The notes under the pieces: generated by a model
What the model was told of the DNA's origin: nothing
The model's database searches: none
What the model saw: only the letters and a program-made list of their open reading frames with translations
Source: Casp-actino8 sp001510455
GTDB taxonomy: Bacteria; Actinomycetota; Acidimicrobiia; Acidimicrobiales; Ilumatobacteraceae
DNA length: 64,000 nucleotides
Direction of reading: 5' to 3'
NCBI GenBank assembly: GCA_027592035.1
Contig: JAQCIK010000009.1
Location: 3,444-67,443 of the forward strand
In this document: positions 34,777 through 43,918 of the stretch, in pieces
How positions within the stretch are numbered: the stretch's first letter is position 1
Layout: every line of letters starts with the position of its first letter
Program-made: the position numbers and the translations under genes

Positions 34777-37700
34777 GTGACCGACATCGCCCCCAAAGCC
34801 CCTGACTCGGCGACGGATTTCGGCGCCAACAGCTGGCTCGTCGACGAGATGTACGAACAATTCCGCCGTGATCCGGCGTCGGTGGGAGAGTCGTGGCAGG
34901 AATTCTTCTCCGACTACAAGACGCAGGCCGAAGTGGCCGCCACCGCACCCGCCGTGGCGCCGGCCTCGCCCCCGGCTCCCACGCCGGCGACCAATGGCAC
35001 GACACCGGTCGCGGCGGTGCCGAGCCCGGCGGTCCCACAGCCGGCACCGACGGCTCCCGAGGGCGAACCGATCCGCGGTGCCGGAGTCGCGATCGTGGCC
35101 AACATGGAGCGGAGCCTGTCGGTTCCGACCGCAACCAGTTTCCGCAACGTGCCAGCCAAGTTGCTCGAGGTCAACCGTCAGGTCATCAACGGCTATCGCT
35201 CACGTCACGGACTGAGCAAGGTCTCGTTCACTCACCTCATCGGTTACGCAGTCGTTCGCGCCATCGCCGACGCCGTTCCGGTGATGAACGGCTCGTACGT
35301 CGAAGGAGCCGACGGCAAGCCACGAGTGATCCGTCACGAACACGTGAGCATCGGGCTCGCGGTCGACGTGGCCAAGTCGGACGGGTCGCGCACTCTCGTC
35401 GTCCCGGTGCTTCGAGATGCCGACACCCTCAATTTCGCCGAGTTCCTGGTCGCCTACGACGACCTCGTTCGCAAGGTGAAGCAGAACAAGCTTCAGGTCT
35501 CTGATTTCCAGGGCGCGACAGTCAGCCTGACCAATCCCGGAACGATCGGCACGGTGCAGAGCGTGCCTCGCCTCATGCCCGGACAAGGCGTCATCGTCGG
35601 GGTCGGTTCGATCGACTATCCGGCCGAATTCCAGGGTGCCGACGAGCACACCCTCGGAACCCTCGGCATCTCCAAGGTCGTGACGGTCACGAGTACGTAC
35701 GACCATCGCATCATTCAGGGTGCCGAGAGCGGCCTCTTCTTGAAGCACGTGCACGAACTCCTTCTTGGAGAGCACGGCTTCTACCAGTCGGTGTTCACGA
35801 GCCTCGGCGTGCCGTACGAAGCGGTCAAGTGGAGAACCGACCACACCTCGCTCGATAGTGAAGAGTCGATGCTCGACAAGCAGATGCAGGTGGCCACTCT
35901 GATCCGAGTTCATCGTGTCCGTGGCCATCTCATCGCCGACATCGACCCGTTGCGCTGGAAGGAACCGAAGATGCCGGTCGAGCTCGATCCGGCGACGTAC
36001 GGGCTCACCATCTGGGATCTCGAGCGGGAGTTCCTCACCGGAGGTGTGGGTGGCGTTCCGAAGATGACGCTCGGTGAGCTGCTCGGGGTTCTACGCGATG
36101 CCTATTGCCGCACCATCGGTGTCGAGTACATGCACATCCAAGACACCGAGGAACAGCGCTGGGTGCAATCGCACTTCGAAGGCGTCGAATTCCAACTGTC
36201 CAAGGACGAGAAGTACCGAGTCCTCGAGCGACTGAACGCCGCTGAGGCCTTCGAGAAGTTCCTGGCGACCAAGTACGTCGGGACCAAGCGGTTCGGTCTC
36301 GAGGGTGCCGAGAGTGCGGTTCCGATCCTCGACGAGATCCTGTCGTTGGCGGCCGACGACGGTCTCGGATCGTCGATTCTCGGCATGGCTCACCGTGGAC
36401 GTCTCAACGTTCTCGCGAACGTGATGGGCAAGAGTCTCGGGTCGCTCTTCAAGGAGTTCGAAGGTCACGTCGATCCCAACACGGTGCAGGGCTCGGGAGA
36501 CGTGAAGTACCACCTCGGTGCGTCGGGACAACACACGAGCCCTCGCGGCAACAGCATCAAGATCGAACTGGCGTCGAACCCGAGTCACCTCGAGACGGTC
36601 GACCCCATCGTTCTCGGAATGGCCCGGGCTCATCAGGATCAGATCGACCCGCCCGGCTCGTTCCCGTCGCTTCCCATCCTCATTCACGGTGACGCAGCCT
36701 TCGCCGGCCAAGGCGTCGTGGTCGAGTGCTTGGCGATGAGCGACATCATGGGCTACCGCGTGGGCGGCACGATTCATCTCATCATCAACAATCAGATCGG
36801 TTTCACGACGGCACCGCAGTTCGCTCGGTCCTCGATGTATTGCAGCGATGTCGCCAAGTCGGTTCAGGCGCCGATCTTCCACGTGAACGGAGACGATCCC
36901 GAAGCCTGTCTGCGCGTGGCTCGCCTGGCCTTCGAGTATCGACAACGCTTCCACAAGGACGTCGTCATCGACATGGTGTGCTACCGACGCCACGGCCACA
37001 ACGAAGGCGACGACCCCAGCTACACGCAGCCCCTCATGTACAAGGCGATCGCCGAGAAGCGCAGCACGCGCAAGCTCTACGTCGAGACACTGGTGGGTCG
37101 AGGAGACATCACACTCGACGAGGCCGAGAAGGCACTCGACGACTTCCAGAGCAAGTTGCAGGTCGCACTCGACGAGACCCGTGCCCATGCACCCGTTCCG
37201 ACCAAGGTGGCCCGGCCACCGCGTCCGGTGGGAGTATTGCCTCACGTCGAGACCGGTGTGTCGCGGGCGATTCTCGACCGCGTGTTCCACCAGTTGACCG
37301 ATTATCCCGACGACTTCACGGTCCACCCGAAGTTGGCACGACAGTTCGAGAACCGAGCCAAGCTCTACGAACAGGGTGAAGTCGAATGGGCCACCGGCGA
37401 GGCGTTGGCCATCGGCTCGCTGGTGATCGAAGGTCACCCCGTGCGCCTGGCCGGTGAGGACTCGCGGCGCGGCACCTTCAGCCATCGTCACGCGGCTCTC
37501 ATCGACAACGAGAACGAGCGAGTCTGGATTCCGCTCGCTGAACTCGAAGGAGCACAGAAGTTCTGGGTCTACGACTCACTGCTGAGTGAGTACGCCGCCG
37601 TCGGCTTCGAGTACGGCTACGCACACACGAACCCTGAAGCACTCGTGTTGTGGGAGGCCCAGTTCGGAGACTTCGTGAACGGGGCGCAGATCATCATCGA

Positions 37701-38406
37701 TCAGTACATCGTGGCCGCCGAGGACAAGTGGGGACAGCGGAATGGACTCGTCATGCTCCTTCCTCACGGGTACGAAGGACAGGGACCTGAGCACAGTTCC
37801 GCTCGGATCGAGAGGTTCCTCACGCTCTGCGCCGAGGACAACATTCAGGTCGTCAACGCCACCACTGCCGCTCAGTACTTCCACGTGTTGCGTCGACAGA
37901 TGCACCGTGAAGTTCGCAAACCACTCGTGATCTTCACGCCCAAGCAGCCGCTGCGAATGAAGGAGAGTCGTTCACCGGTTTCGGCTCTCGAACACGGTTC
38001 CTTCCAAGAGGTTCTCGACGATCCTTTCGTGGCCGACCTATCGGCCGTGAAGCGTCTGGTCTTCTGTTCGGGCAAAGTGGCCTGGGATGCCATGGCCGAA
38101 CGCGACAAGCGTGGTGCTCCGGTAGCCGTCATCCGAGTCGAGCAGCTGTACCCGTTCCCCATCGAGCAGATGTTCAACCTTCTCAGTCGCTACCCGAACG
38201 CACGCGAAGTGGTGTGGCTGCAGGAAGAGCCGAGCAACATGGGTCCTTGGCACTTCGTCGAGCATCGTGTGTGGCGCGTGAAGGAGCAGGGGTACGACCT
38301 GCGCCACGTGGCACGAGTGGCGAGCGGAAGTCCGGCCACCGGTTCGATGACCGTGCATCAGCAGGAACTGGCCGACTTGATGGACGAGACCTTCGCCGGT
38401 CTCTGA
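34777..38406 (+). CDS. kgd: Multifunctional 2-oxoglutarate dehydrogenase/decarboxylase (E2-E1 fusion, Kgd/OdhA)
   Basis: This 1209-residue protein has the actinobacterial fused architecture: an N-terminal segment (SWLVDEMYEQFRRDP) like E1, an Ala/Pro-rich linker (about 48-90), an E2 succinyltransferase catalytic domain (about 95-345, with DHRIIQGAESG), then the thiamine-diphosphate E1 domain with MAHRGRLNVL, GDAAFAGQG and the GDDPEAC metal/ThDP motif. There is no lipoyl domain, so it must use a lipoyl partner from another E2. It produces succinyl-CoA or succinic semialdehyde in the TCA cycle. The stop abuts the convergent HAD gene. Confidence 0.95.
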   Translation: MTDIAPKAPDSATDFGANSWLVDEMYEQFRRDPASVGESWQEFFSDYKTQAEVAATAPAVAPASPPAPTPATNGTTPVAAVPSPAVPQPAPTAPEGEPIRGAGVAIVANMERSLSVPTATSFRNVPAKLLEVNRQVINGYRSRHGLSKVSFTHLIGYAVVRAIADAVPVMNGSYVEGADGKPRVIRHEHVSIGLAVDVAKSDGSRTLVVPVLRDADTLNFAEFLVAYDDLVRKVKQNKLQVSDFQGATVSLTNPGTIGTVQSVPRLMPGQGVIVGVGSIDYPAEFQGADEHTLGTLGISKVVTVTSTYDHRIIQGAESGLFLKHVHELLLGEHGFYQSVFTSLGVPYEAVKWRTDHTSLDSEESMLDKQMQVATLIRVHRVRGHLIADIDPLRWKEPKMPVELDPATYGLTIWDLEREFLTGGVGGVPKMTLGELLGVLRDAYCRTIGVEYMHIQDTEEQRWVQSHFEGVEFQLSKDEKYRVLERLNAAEAFEKFLATKYVGTKRFGLEGAESAVPILDEILSLAADDGLGSSILGMAHRGRLNVLANVMGKSLGSLFKEFEGHVDPNTVQGSGDVKYHLGASGQHTSPRGNSIKIELASNPSHLETVDPIVLGMARAHQDQIDPPGSFPSLPILIHGDAAFAGQGVVVECLAMSDIMGYRVGGTIHLIINNQIGFTTAPQFARSSMYCSDVAKSVQAPIFHVNGDDPEACLRVARLAFEYRQRFHKDVVIDMVCYRRHGHNEGDDPSYTQPLMYKAIAEKRSTRKLYVETLVGRGDITLDEAEKALDDFQSKLQVALDETRAHAPVPTKVARPPRPVGVLPHVETGVSRAILDRVFHQLTDYPDDFTVHPKLARQFENRAKLYEQGEVEWATGEALAIGSLVIEGHPVRLAGEDSRRGTFSHRHAALIDNENERVWIPLAELEGAQKFWVYDSLLSEYAAVGFEYGYAHTNPEALVLWEAQFGDFVNGAQIIIDQYIVAAEDKWGQRNGLVMLLPHGYEGQGPEHSSARIERFLTLCAEDNIQVVNATTAAQYFHVLRRQMHREVRKPLVIFTPKQPLRMKESRSPVSALEHGSFQEVLDDPFVADLSAVKRLVFCSGKVAWDAMAERDKRGAPVAVIRVEQLYPFPIEQMFNLLSRYPNAREVVWLQEEPSNMGPWHFVEHRVWRVKEQGYDLRHVARVASGSPATGSMTVHQQELADLMDETFAGL

Positions 38407-39102
38407 TCACGTCGTCGAGGTTCGTAGTCCGAATCCGAGGACGGCTTCCAGATCTCCCAGCGCCTGATCGGCGGAGACGACTTTGATGGTCGCCATTCCG
38501 AGCGCGGCCGCCGGCTTCAGATTGACGCCGAGGTCGTCGAGAAACACACATTCGGTGGGTCGGACGTCGAGGGTCTCGCAGGCGATCTCGTAGAAGCGAA
38601 CCTCGGGTTTGCGAACCCCGACCTTGGAACTCTCGATCACGGCATCGAAGCGCTGCATGACGGCTTCGATGGCGGAATCCCGATCGGTGGCTGGAGACTC
38701 CTTTCGACCGTCTCCTCCCGCCATGTTGTTGGTGAGGCAGGCGGTCAGGAAACCCCGTGAGCGAACGAGATCGAGGGCGGTGACCATCTCGTCACGGATC
38801 TTGCCGCGAAGGAGCGACAGCACGTCGGCACCCCTGATCTCGAATCCAAGAGCGCGCGCCTCGTCGGCGAAGGCAATGTCGAAATCGAGGGCCGAGATCT
38901 CACTTCTCTCGAACCGAGCCCAAGCGTTGGTGTCGGGATCGGTGGCGTTGATCGACCGAATGAGGTTCGCCGGAAGTCCCCGCGCCTCCTCGTAGCGGTT
39001 GAAGGCCTCGAAGGGGCTCGAGAGGATCACCCCTCCGAAGTCCCAAAGTACGGCTCGAATGACCCGATCTGTGCTCGGAGCGGTGGATTGCTGATGGGTC
39101 AC
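38407..39102 (-). CDS. HAD-family hydrolase (epoxide hydrolase N-terminal/haloacid dehalogenase-like)
   Basis: The 231-residue protein has the HAD motif I variant VLWDFGGVI (DxG rather than DxD), motif II in TNN, the conserved lysine in SSKVGVRKPEVRFYE, and motif IV VFLDDLGVNL. This arrangement is typical of the HAD-IA subfamily 3 phosphatases and soluble epoxide hydrolase N-terminal domains. DFGG with glycine at position +2 suggests phosphatase or non-phosphatase activity cannot be decided. GTG 39102 follows TACGAT by six bases. Its stop forms TGATCA with the kgd stop. Confidence 0.8.
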   Translation of the reverse strand: MTHQQSTAPSTDRVIRAVLWDFGGVILSSPFEAFNRYEEARGLPANLIRSINATDPDTNAWARFERSEISALDFDIAFADEARALGFEIRGADVLSLLRGKIRDEMVTALDLVRSRGFLTACLTNNMAGGDGRKESPATDRDSAIEAVMQRFDAVIESSKVGVRKPEVRFYEIACETLDVRPTECVFLDDLGVNLKPAAALGMATIKVVSADQALGDLEAVLGFGLRTSTT

Positions 39103-39108
39103 AGCTCG

Positions 39109-39114
39109 ATCGTA
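39109..39114 (-). promoter_or_regulatory. Putative -10 TACGAT, leaderless start
   Basis: TACGAT on the minus strand precedes GTG 39102 of the HAD hydrolase by six bases; the same hexamer and spacing occurs before the racemase gene at 47423. Confidence 0.5.
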
Positions 39115-39159
39115 GGGCGATGCCGTGCCGATCGGGCGACCAGTGGTTGACTAGACGCC

Positions 39160-40389
39160 ATGGCTCGCCACGTGATCGTCGACGGTTCGAACATCGCCAC
39201 TGAAGGGCGCTCGAAGCCGAGCCTGAAGCAATTGAACGATGCCGTGGTGGCCTTCATGGCCGAGAACCCGAAGGACGTCATCACCGTGGTGGTCGATGCC
39301 ACGTTCGGGCATCGAATCGATCGGAAGGAAGTCGCGGAGTTCGACGAAGCGGTGGCCAACAACGAATTGGTGGCTCCTCCAGCCGGCACAGTCGGTCGTG
39401 GTGACGCCTTCGTCCTCATGATCGCTCAGAAGGTGGGGGCCAGCATCCTGTCGAATGACAGTTACCAGGAGTTCCACGGCCAGTATCCGTGGCTCTTCCA
39501 CGAGGGTCGCTTGATCGGAGGCAAACCCGTTCCGCATGTCGGGTGGGTGTTCGTGACGCGTACTCCTGTTCGAGGCGAGAAGAGTCGGCGCAGTGTGCAA
39601 AAGGCGGCACCGAAAGTGAGTGCCGAAGCCATGAAGCCGATGCCGGTCCCGAAATCACCGCCGCCCGGAGCGGCCAAGAAGAAGCCGGGAAAGACTCAAC
39701 CCACCAGGGAAGCGGCCAAGAACACGGGGAAGCAGGTCGACAAGGACGTCGTCAAGGCGGCCAAAGCTGCGGCGCCGTCCAACGCGTCGAAAGCCGTGAA
39801 CGACGTGATCCCGTTTCTGTCCTTCCTCGAGAAGCATCCGGTCGGATCCTCCGTCAAGGGGCGTGTCGAGAGTTATTCCTCTCATGGGGCTTACGTGCAG
39901 ATCGGGGACGTGAAGGGTTACGTTCCGCTGCGATTGATCAGCGACCCCCCGCCTCGGTCGGCACGAGAAGTCATGGCGATCGGTGACGAAGTGTCACTGG
40001 AGGTCGTGTCGGTGGTGGCATCACGGCGAAGTATCGACTTGAAGCCGAGCGTTCCGAAGACCGACGGTACGAAGAAGGCAGCGGCCACGAAGGCCACGCC
40101 AGGCAAGAAGGCGACGAAGAAGGTGGCGTCGGCCAAGACGGCCGCGCCCGCCAAGACGGCCGCGAAGAAGTCGGCCACCGTGAAGTCACCGGCCAAGAAG
40201 GCCGCGCCAGCCAAGAAGACGACGAAGAAGGTGGCGTCGACCAAGAAGGCCGCGCCCGCCAAGACGGTCGCGAAGAAGTCGGCCGCCGTGAAGTCACCGG
40301 CCAAAAAGGCCGCACCAACCAAGACGGTGAAGAAGGCGCCGGCCAAGAAGACGTCCGCGAAAGCAGCCAGTGGTTCGGGACGTCGATGA
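39160..40389 (+). CDS. NYN/PIN-like nuclease fused to S1 RNA-binding domain and lysine/alanine-rich tail
   Basis: Residues 1-135 resemble the NYN (Zc3h12a-type) ribonuclease domain, with HVIVDGSNIA, VVVDATFGHR, RGDAFVLMIA and SNDSYQEF supplying conserved aspartates (D8, D46, D82, D100). Residues 228-296 are an S1 fold (GRVESYSSHGAYVQIGDVKGYVPL). The remaining 110 residues are a Lys/Ala/Pro tail like histone H1, with a 36-residue repeat. It likely cleaves or binds RNA and may coat nucleic acid. The stop overlaps the ExoIII start (ATGA), so the two are coupled. The combination is unusual; substrate unknown. Confidence 0.75.
   Translation: MARHVIVDGSNIATEGRSKPSLKQLNDAVVAFMAENPKDVITVVVDATFGHRIDRKEVAEFDEAVANNELVAPPAGTVGRGDAFVLMIAQKVGASILSNDSYQEFHGQYPWLFHEGRLIGGKPVPHVGWVFVTRTPVRGEKSRRSVQKAAPKVSAEAMKPMPVPKSPPPGAAKKKPGKTQPTREAAKNTGKQVDKDVVKAAKAAAPSNASKAVNDVIPFLSFLEKHPVGSSVKGRVESYSSHGAYVQIGDVKGYVPLRLISDPPPRSAREVMAIGDEVSLEVVSVVASRRSIDLKPSVPKTDGTKKAAATKATPGKKATKKVASAKTAAPAKTAAKKSATVKSPAKKAAPAKKTTKKVASTKKAAPAKTVAKKSAAVKSPAKKAAPTKTVKKAPAKKTSAKAASGSGRR
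40114..40329 (+). repeat. Two tandem 108-bp units encoding the lysine-rich tail
   Basis: Units 40114-40221 and 40222-40329 encode two near-identical 36-residue blocks rich in KKVAS, KAAPAK and VKSPAKK. They are a length-variable region within the NYN-S1 gene. Confidence 0.75.
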
Positions 40390-41159
40390 GGCTCGCCACC
40401 TGGAACGTCAACTCGCTTCGGGCCCGGCTGCCTCGGGTCGAGGAGTGGATCGCTGACGTACACCCCGACGTCGTGTGTCTGCAGGAGACCAAGTTGGCTG
40501 AGGACGCATTCCCGCATCTCGCCTTCGAACAGTTGGGCTACGAGAGTGTTCACCACGGTCAGGGTCAGTGGAATGGAGTGGCGATCGTTTCCCGCGTCGG
40601 TCTCACTGACGCTGTTCGTGGATTCGCCGATGGAGACGATCCCGATCCCGAAGCTCGTCTGGTGACGGCGACGTGCGGAGGAGTGCGGGTGAGTTCGGTC
40701 TACGTCCCCAACGGTCGATCTCTCGACAACGATCATTACGTCTACAAGTTGGCCTGGATGAAACGTCTGCTCGCTCACTTGCGGGCCAACGAATCTCCCG
40801 ACGCGCCGGTCGTGGTCACCGGAGATTTCAACATCGCTCCCGACGATCGAGACGTATACGACCCTGCGAAGTTCATCGGTGCGACTCACGTGAGTGACGC
40901 CGAACGAGAGTCCCTACGGGAGCTCGAGAAGTGGGGTCTCGTCGACGTCTTTCGCCGACATCACGACGAAGCGGGCCTCTATTCATGGTGGGACTATCGC
41001 TCCGGCGATTTTCATCAGGGGAGGGGATTGCGCATCGACCTGATCCTCGCCACGGAGGTCGTGGCGCAACGATCTCGCTGGACTATCGTCGATCGCAACG
41101 CCCGAAAGGGGCAGCAGCCGAGCGATCACGCTCCGGTACTGGTTGACATCGATGACTGA
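40386..41159 (+). CDS. xth: Exodeoxyribonuclease III / AP endonuclease family
   Basis: The 257-residue protein starts MRLATWNVNSLRARLPRV and has LQETKL, VYVPNGR, GDFNIAPDDRDVYDP and SDHAPVLVDID, the full exonuclease-endonuclease-phosphatase motif set of the XthA branch. It should process AP sites and 3'-blocked ends in base excision repair with Mg2+. It overlaps the NYN-S1 gene by four bases and the thioesterase gene by eight, suggesting an operon. Confidence 0.92.
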   Translation: MRLATWNVNSLRARLPRVEEWIADVHPDVVCLQETKLAEDAFPHLAFEQLGYESVHHGQGQWNGVAIVSRVGLTDAVRGFADGDDPDPEARLVTATCGGVRVSSVYVPNGRSLDNDHYVYKLAWMKRLLAHLRANESPDAPVVVTGDFNIAPDDRDVYDPAKFIGATHVSDAERESLRELEKWGLVDVFRRHHDEAGLYSWWDYRSGDFHQGRGLRIDLILATEVVAQRSRWTIVDRNARKGQQPSDHAPVLVDIDD

Positions 41160-41922
41160 CGACGCAGCGCAGGGATCCGAGACGACTCACCCGCTCTCCG
41201 AGAATTCGACTCAGGTCAACGAGCGGGGTGAGACCATCAGACGGGCGTTGCTCGAGATTCCCGAGAATCGTGATTCGCTGTATCAAACGGCGTCGGGGAA
41301 GGTGCGACTCGCTCAGGGCCTTCGACAGATGTTGCAGCATTCGGCCACGTCGACGACCGATGATGCCGTGATGGCGCGGGCTGCCGACCTGATCGATGAG
41401 GCGGTCAGATTGCTCGAACCCGGCCCGCACGGGCGCGGGTACAACGGATCAGCGGAGGGTTCGGTGGGAGGGGTTCCTCACGGTTTCACGAGCCACAGTC
41501 CGGTGACCGGACCCCTGAACGCGCTGGCTTCGATCGTCACCTTGTCGTCGACCGACACCGAGGTCATCGCTGAGGTGACGTACGGAGACGCCTACGAGGG
41601 CCCACCGGGCCACGTTCATGGCGGACTCATCGCAGCCATCTTCGACGAGGTGCTCGGATTCGCTCAGGCACTGTCCGGAGCACCCGGTATGACCGGAAAG
41701 CTCGAGATCACTTATCGCTCTCCGACTCCTCTTCACACGCCTCTTCGAGTCGTCGGACGCTTCGAACGCATCGACGGTCGCAAGATCTTCACCACCGGCA
41801 CCATTCATGCCGGAGATCGACTGTGCGCAGAAGCCAAGGGCCTCTTCATCTCGGTCCGACCCGAGAGATTCGGCGCTCTCGATCAGTTGCGTGACGAACA
41901 TCAGGGCCGTCACAGGACCTGA
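41152..41922 (+). CDS. PaaI/hot-dog thioesterase family protein
   Basis: The C-terminal 140 residues form a hot-dog fold with GPPGHVHGGLIAAIFDEVLGFAQ, matching the HGG and Asp/Glu catalytic region of PaaI/YbgC-like acyl-CoA thioesterases, then LEITYRSPTPLHTPLRVVG. The N-terminal 100 residues are helical and not recognised. It probably hydrolyses an acyl-CoA thioester. ATG 41152 overlaps the xth stop. The stop abuts the convergent helicase gene with no gap (TGATCA). Confidence 0.8.
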   Translation: MTDDAAQGSETTHPLSENSTQVNERGETIRRALLEIPENRDSLYQTASGKVRLAQGLRQMLQHSATSTTDDAVMARAADLIDEAVRLLEPGPHGRGYNGSAEGSVGGVPHGFTSHSPVTGPLNALASIVTLSSTDTEVIAEVTYGDAYEGPPGHVHGGLIAAIFDEVLGFAQALSGAPGMTGKLEITYRSPTPLHTPLRVVGRFERIDGRKIFTTGTIHAGDRLCAEAKGLFISVRPERFGALDQLRDEHQGRHRT

Positions 41923-43869
41923 TCACTCGGTCGTACGAATCAGCTCGAGAATGCGCTCGCCGATCCGGTGAGCCAGCACCGTGCCGACGCCGGGTATCGC
42001 CGATAGGTCGTCGAGGTTGTTCGGACGCCGACGAGCGATGTTGGCGAGAGTTCGGTCGGAACAAATGAGTGATGGAGCCACCCCTGATACCCGCGCCGTT
42101 CGACTCCTCCAATCGACGAGTGCATCGAGCAGCACATCACCGGTCGAATCGAGTCGTTCGCGTCGACGTCGTTGACCGTCGAGGAAATCGTCACTCGGTG
42201 GCGCGGGGGGCGGAGCGGTGGGAAGTCGGGAGAGAAACGACGAGGGACGAGTGTTGGTCCCACGTCGTTGCCGGGCCGAGGTCAGGATCAATCGGTCGGA
42301 TGCGCGAGTGACGGCGACGTAGGCGAGACGGGATTCCTCGGCCAGAGCCTCGTCGGTTCGGGCCGAGGTATGAGGGACGAGTCCGATCTCGCAACCGGCC
42401 AACACCACCCCGAACCATTCGCGTCCTTTGGCGGCATGGAAGGTGAGAAGTTCGACGCCGTCGTCGGCGCGATCGGCTTGGAAGGGTCGATTGGTGCGAA
42501 CCCAGGCCATGAAGCCGAGGCCGTCACGTCCACCGTCGGCGAGAAATTCGTCGACAGCATCAGCGACTCGTCGTCGAGCCTCGATCGCTGTGTCATCGAG
42601 TTCGGAATCGGGTTGACGCGCATCGTGACTCCACATGGCGAGTCGTGAGCGCGAGGTCTGCTCGCCAGCTGCCCGTACCGCCTGTTGGACGGGGTCGGCG
42701 GCCGTACCGCTCAGGACCGACGGAATGCCGACTGCATCGAGAGCTTCGTGCACGAGTGAGAGCTGGGCGTTGGTCCGGGCCAGAACCGCCAAATCGCGCC
42801 AGCGGGCGAAGGCGGGCTTGGCTTCGGCGATCAGTTGGGCGATGCCGGCTGCTTCGGCCCGTTCGTCGTCGAAGGTGTAGGCCGTGGGAGCGATTCCCGA
42901 TGGTCGTGACGAGACGAGAGACGGAGTCGACGACGGGTCGTCGGCGAGGATTCGCAGTCCGGTGGTGACGATCTCCGGTGTGCACCGATAATTCGTGTCG
43001 AGACGAACGATCTCGACGCCGGGAAAATAACGCTCGACGTCAGCGAGGAACCGAGGATCCGAACCGTTGAAACCGTAGATGGCCTGAGCCGGATCGCCGA
43101 CGAGCGTGAGATCGGTCCGGTCACCGAGAAGTGCCGTCAAGACCGCGTGTTGCAGCGGATTGAGGTCCTGTGCCTCGTCGACGTAGAAGTGGCGGAAGCG
43201 CCAGCGCGTGGCGGCGGCGAACGCCGGATCGTCGAGACTCGAGATCACGAGGTCGAGCAGGTCGTCGAGATCGACGATTCCTCGCTTCCTCTTCAGAGAT
43301 GCCACGTCCGACATCACCTTGGCCAGGTCGCGACCCGCCTGAGAGCGGTGGGAACGCTTGGCTGCCGACGAGATCTCGTCTGGTGCGAGTCGACGGGCGC
43401 GTGCCCAGTCGATCTCTGCGACCAGGTCGTGGAGACGCCCACCACGCTTCTCACCGAGGACCTCGGCCACGAGTCGAGTCCGGTCCGAGACGACGGTCGG
43501 ATGACGACGTCCTTCGTCGTCCCACTTCTGGCGGAGCAGTCCGAGACACACGGCGTGAAAAGTTCCGGCCGTCGGGGCGTCATCGAGACCGAAACCTCGC
43601 AGCCGGCGCTTCAGTTCGTGGGCGGCCTGTCGTGTGAAGGTCAGGACGACCGAATGACGAGCATCGGTGTCACCTCGAAGGGCCCGATACGCAACTCGAC
43701 GGGTGAGGACGGATGTCTTTCCCGACCCGGCACCGGCCACGATGGCCAACAGCGGTGCCGGTGAGGTGACGGCCCTCGCCTGCGCGTCGTCGAGGCCGAC
43801 GAGGACCTCGTGGGCAGCGCCGTTCTCGGCGTCGTGTCCCGACGACTCGATCGGCCCGGATGCGGTCAT
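41923..43869 (-). CDS. UvrD/Rep-family DNA helicase with HRDC domain (UvrD2-like)
   Basis: The 648-residue SF1A helicase has motif I AGAGSGKTS, motif Ia TFTRQAAHEL, motif II VDEAQDLNPLQ, motif III GDPAQAIYGFNG, motif IV TNYRCTPE, motif V ELLTFHAAKGREW and motif VI YVAVTRAS. The C-terminus (LLDALVDWRSRTARVSGV to ILELIR) is an HRDC domain, as in mycobacterial UvrD2. The helicase core is shorter than PcrA, and the tetracysteine motif of mycobacterial UvrD2 is not seen. TAGCCT precedes ATG 43869 by seven bases. DNA repair or recombination role. Confidence 0.87.
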   Translation of the reverse strand: MTASGPIESSGHDAENGAAHEVLVGLDDAQARAVTSPAPLLAIVAGAGSGKTSVLTRRVAYRALRGDTDARHSVVLTFTRQAAHELKRRLRGFGLDDAPTAGTFHAVCLGLLRQKWDDEGRRHPTVVSDRTRLVAEVLGEKRGGRLHDLVAEIDWARARRLAPDEISSAAKRSHRSQAGRDLAKVMSDVASLKRKRGIVDLDDLLDLVISSLDDPAFAAATRWRFRHFYVDEAQDLNPLQHAVLTALLGDRTDLTLVGDPAQAIYGFNGSDPRFLADVERYFPGVEIVRLDTNYRCTPEIVTTGLRILADDPSSTPSLVSSRPSGIAPTAYTFDDERAEAAGIAQLIAEAKPAFARWRDLAVLARTNAQLSLVHEALDAVGIPSVLSGTAADPVQQAVRAAGEQTSRSRLAMWSHDARQPDSELDDTAIEARRRVADAVDEFLADGGRDGLGFMAWVRTNRPFQADRADDGVELLTFHAAKGREWFGVVLAGCEIGLVPHTSARTDEALAEESRLAYVAVTRASDRLILTSARQRRGTNTRPSSFLSRLPTAPPPAPPSDDFLDGQRRRRERLDSTGDVLLDALVDWRSRTARVSGVAPSLICSDRTLANIARRRPNNLDDLSAIPGVGTVLAHRIGERILELIRTTE

Positions 43870-43876
43870 CGTCTGG

Positions 43877-43882
43877 AGGCTA
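43877..43882 (-). promoter_or_regulatory. Putative -10 TAGCCT for the helicase
   Basis: TAGCCT on the minus strand is seven bases before ATG 43869. Confidence 0.45.
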
Positions 43883-43906
43883 GGGCATCTGACCGAATGG
43901 CCCGAC

Positions 43907-43912
43907 TAGCGT
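43907..43912 (+). promoter_or_regulatory. Putative -10 TAGCGT, leaderless start
   Basis: TAGCGT precedes ATG 43919 by six bases; the divergent helicase start is only 49 bases away, so two leaderless promoters share this short gap. Confidence 0.5.
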
Positions 43913-43918
43913 TCGGTC

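Noticed and set aside
36091..37491. Open frame of 466 codons antisense to kgd
   Set aside because: It lies within the E1 domain of kgd and has no motif of its own.
40114..40329. Tandem repeat as a non-coding satellite
   Set aside because: It stays in frame and encodes the Lys-rich tail of a longer protein, so it is part of a gene.
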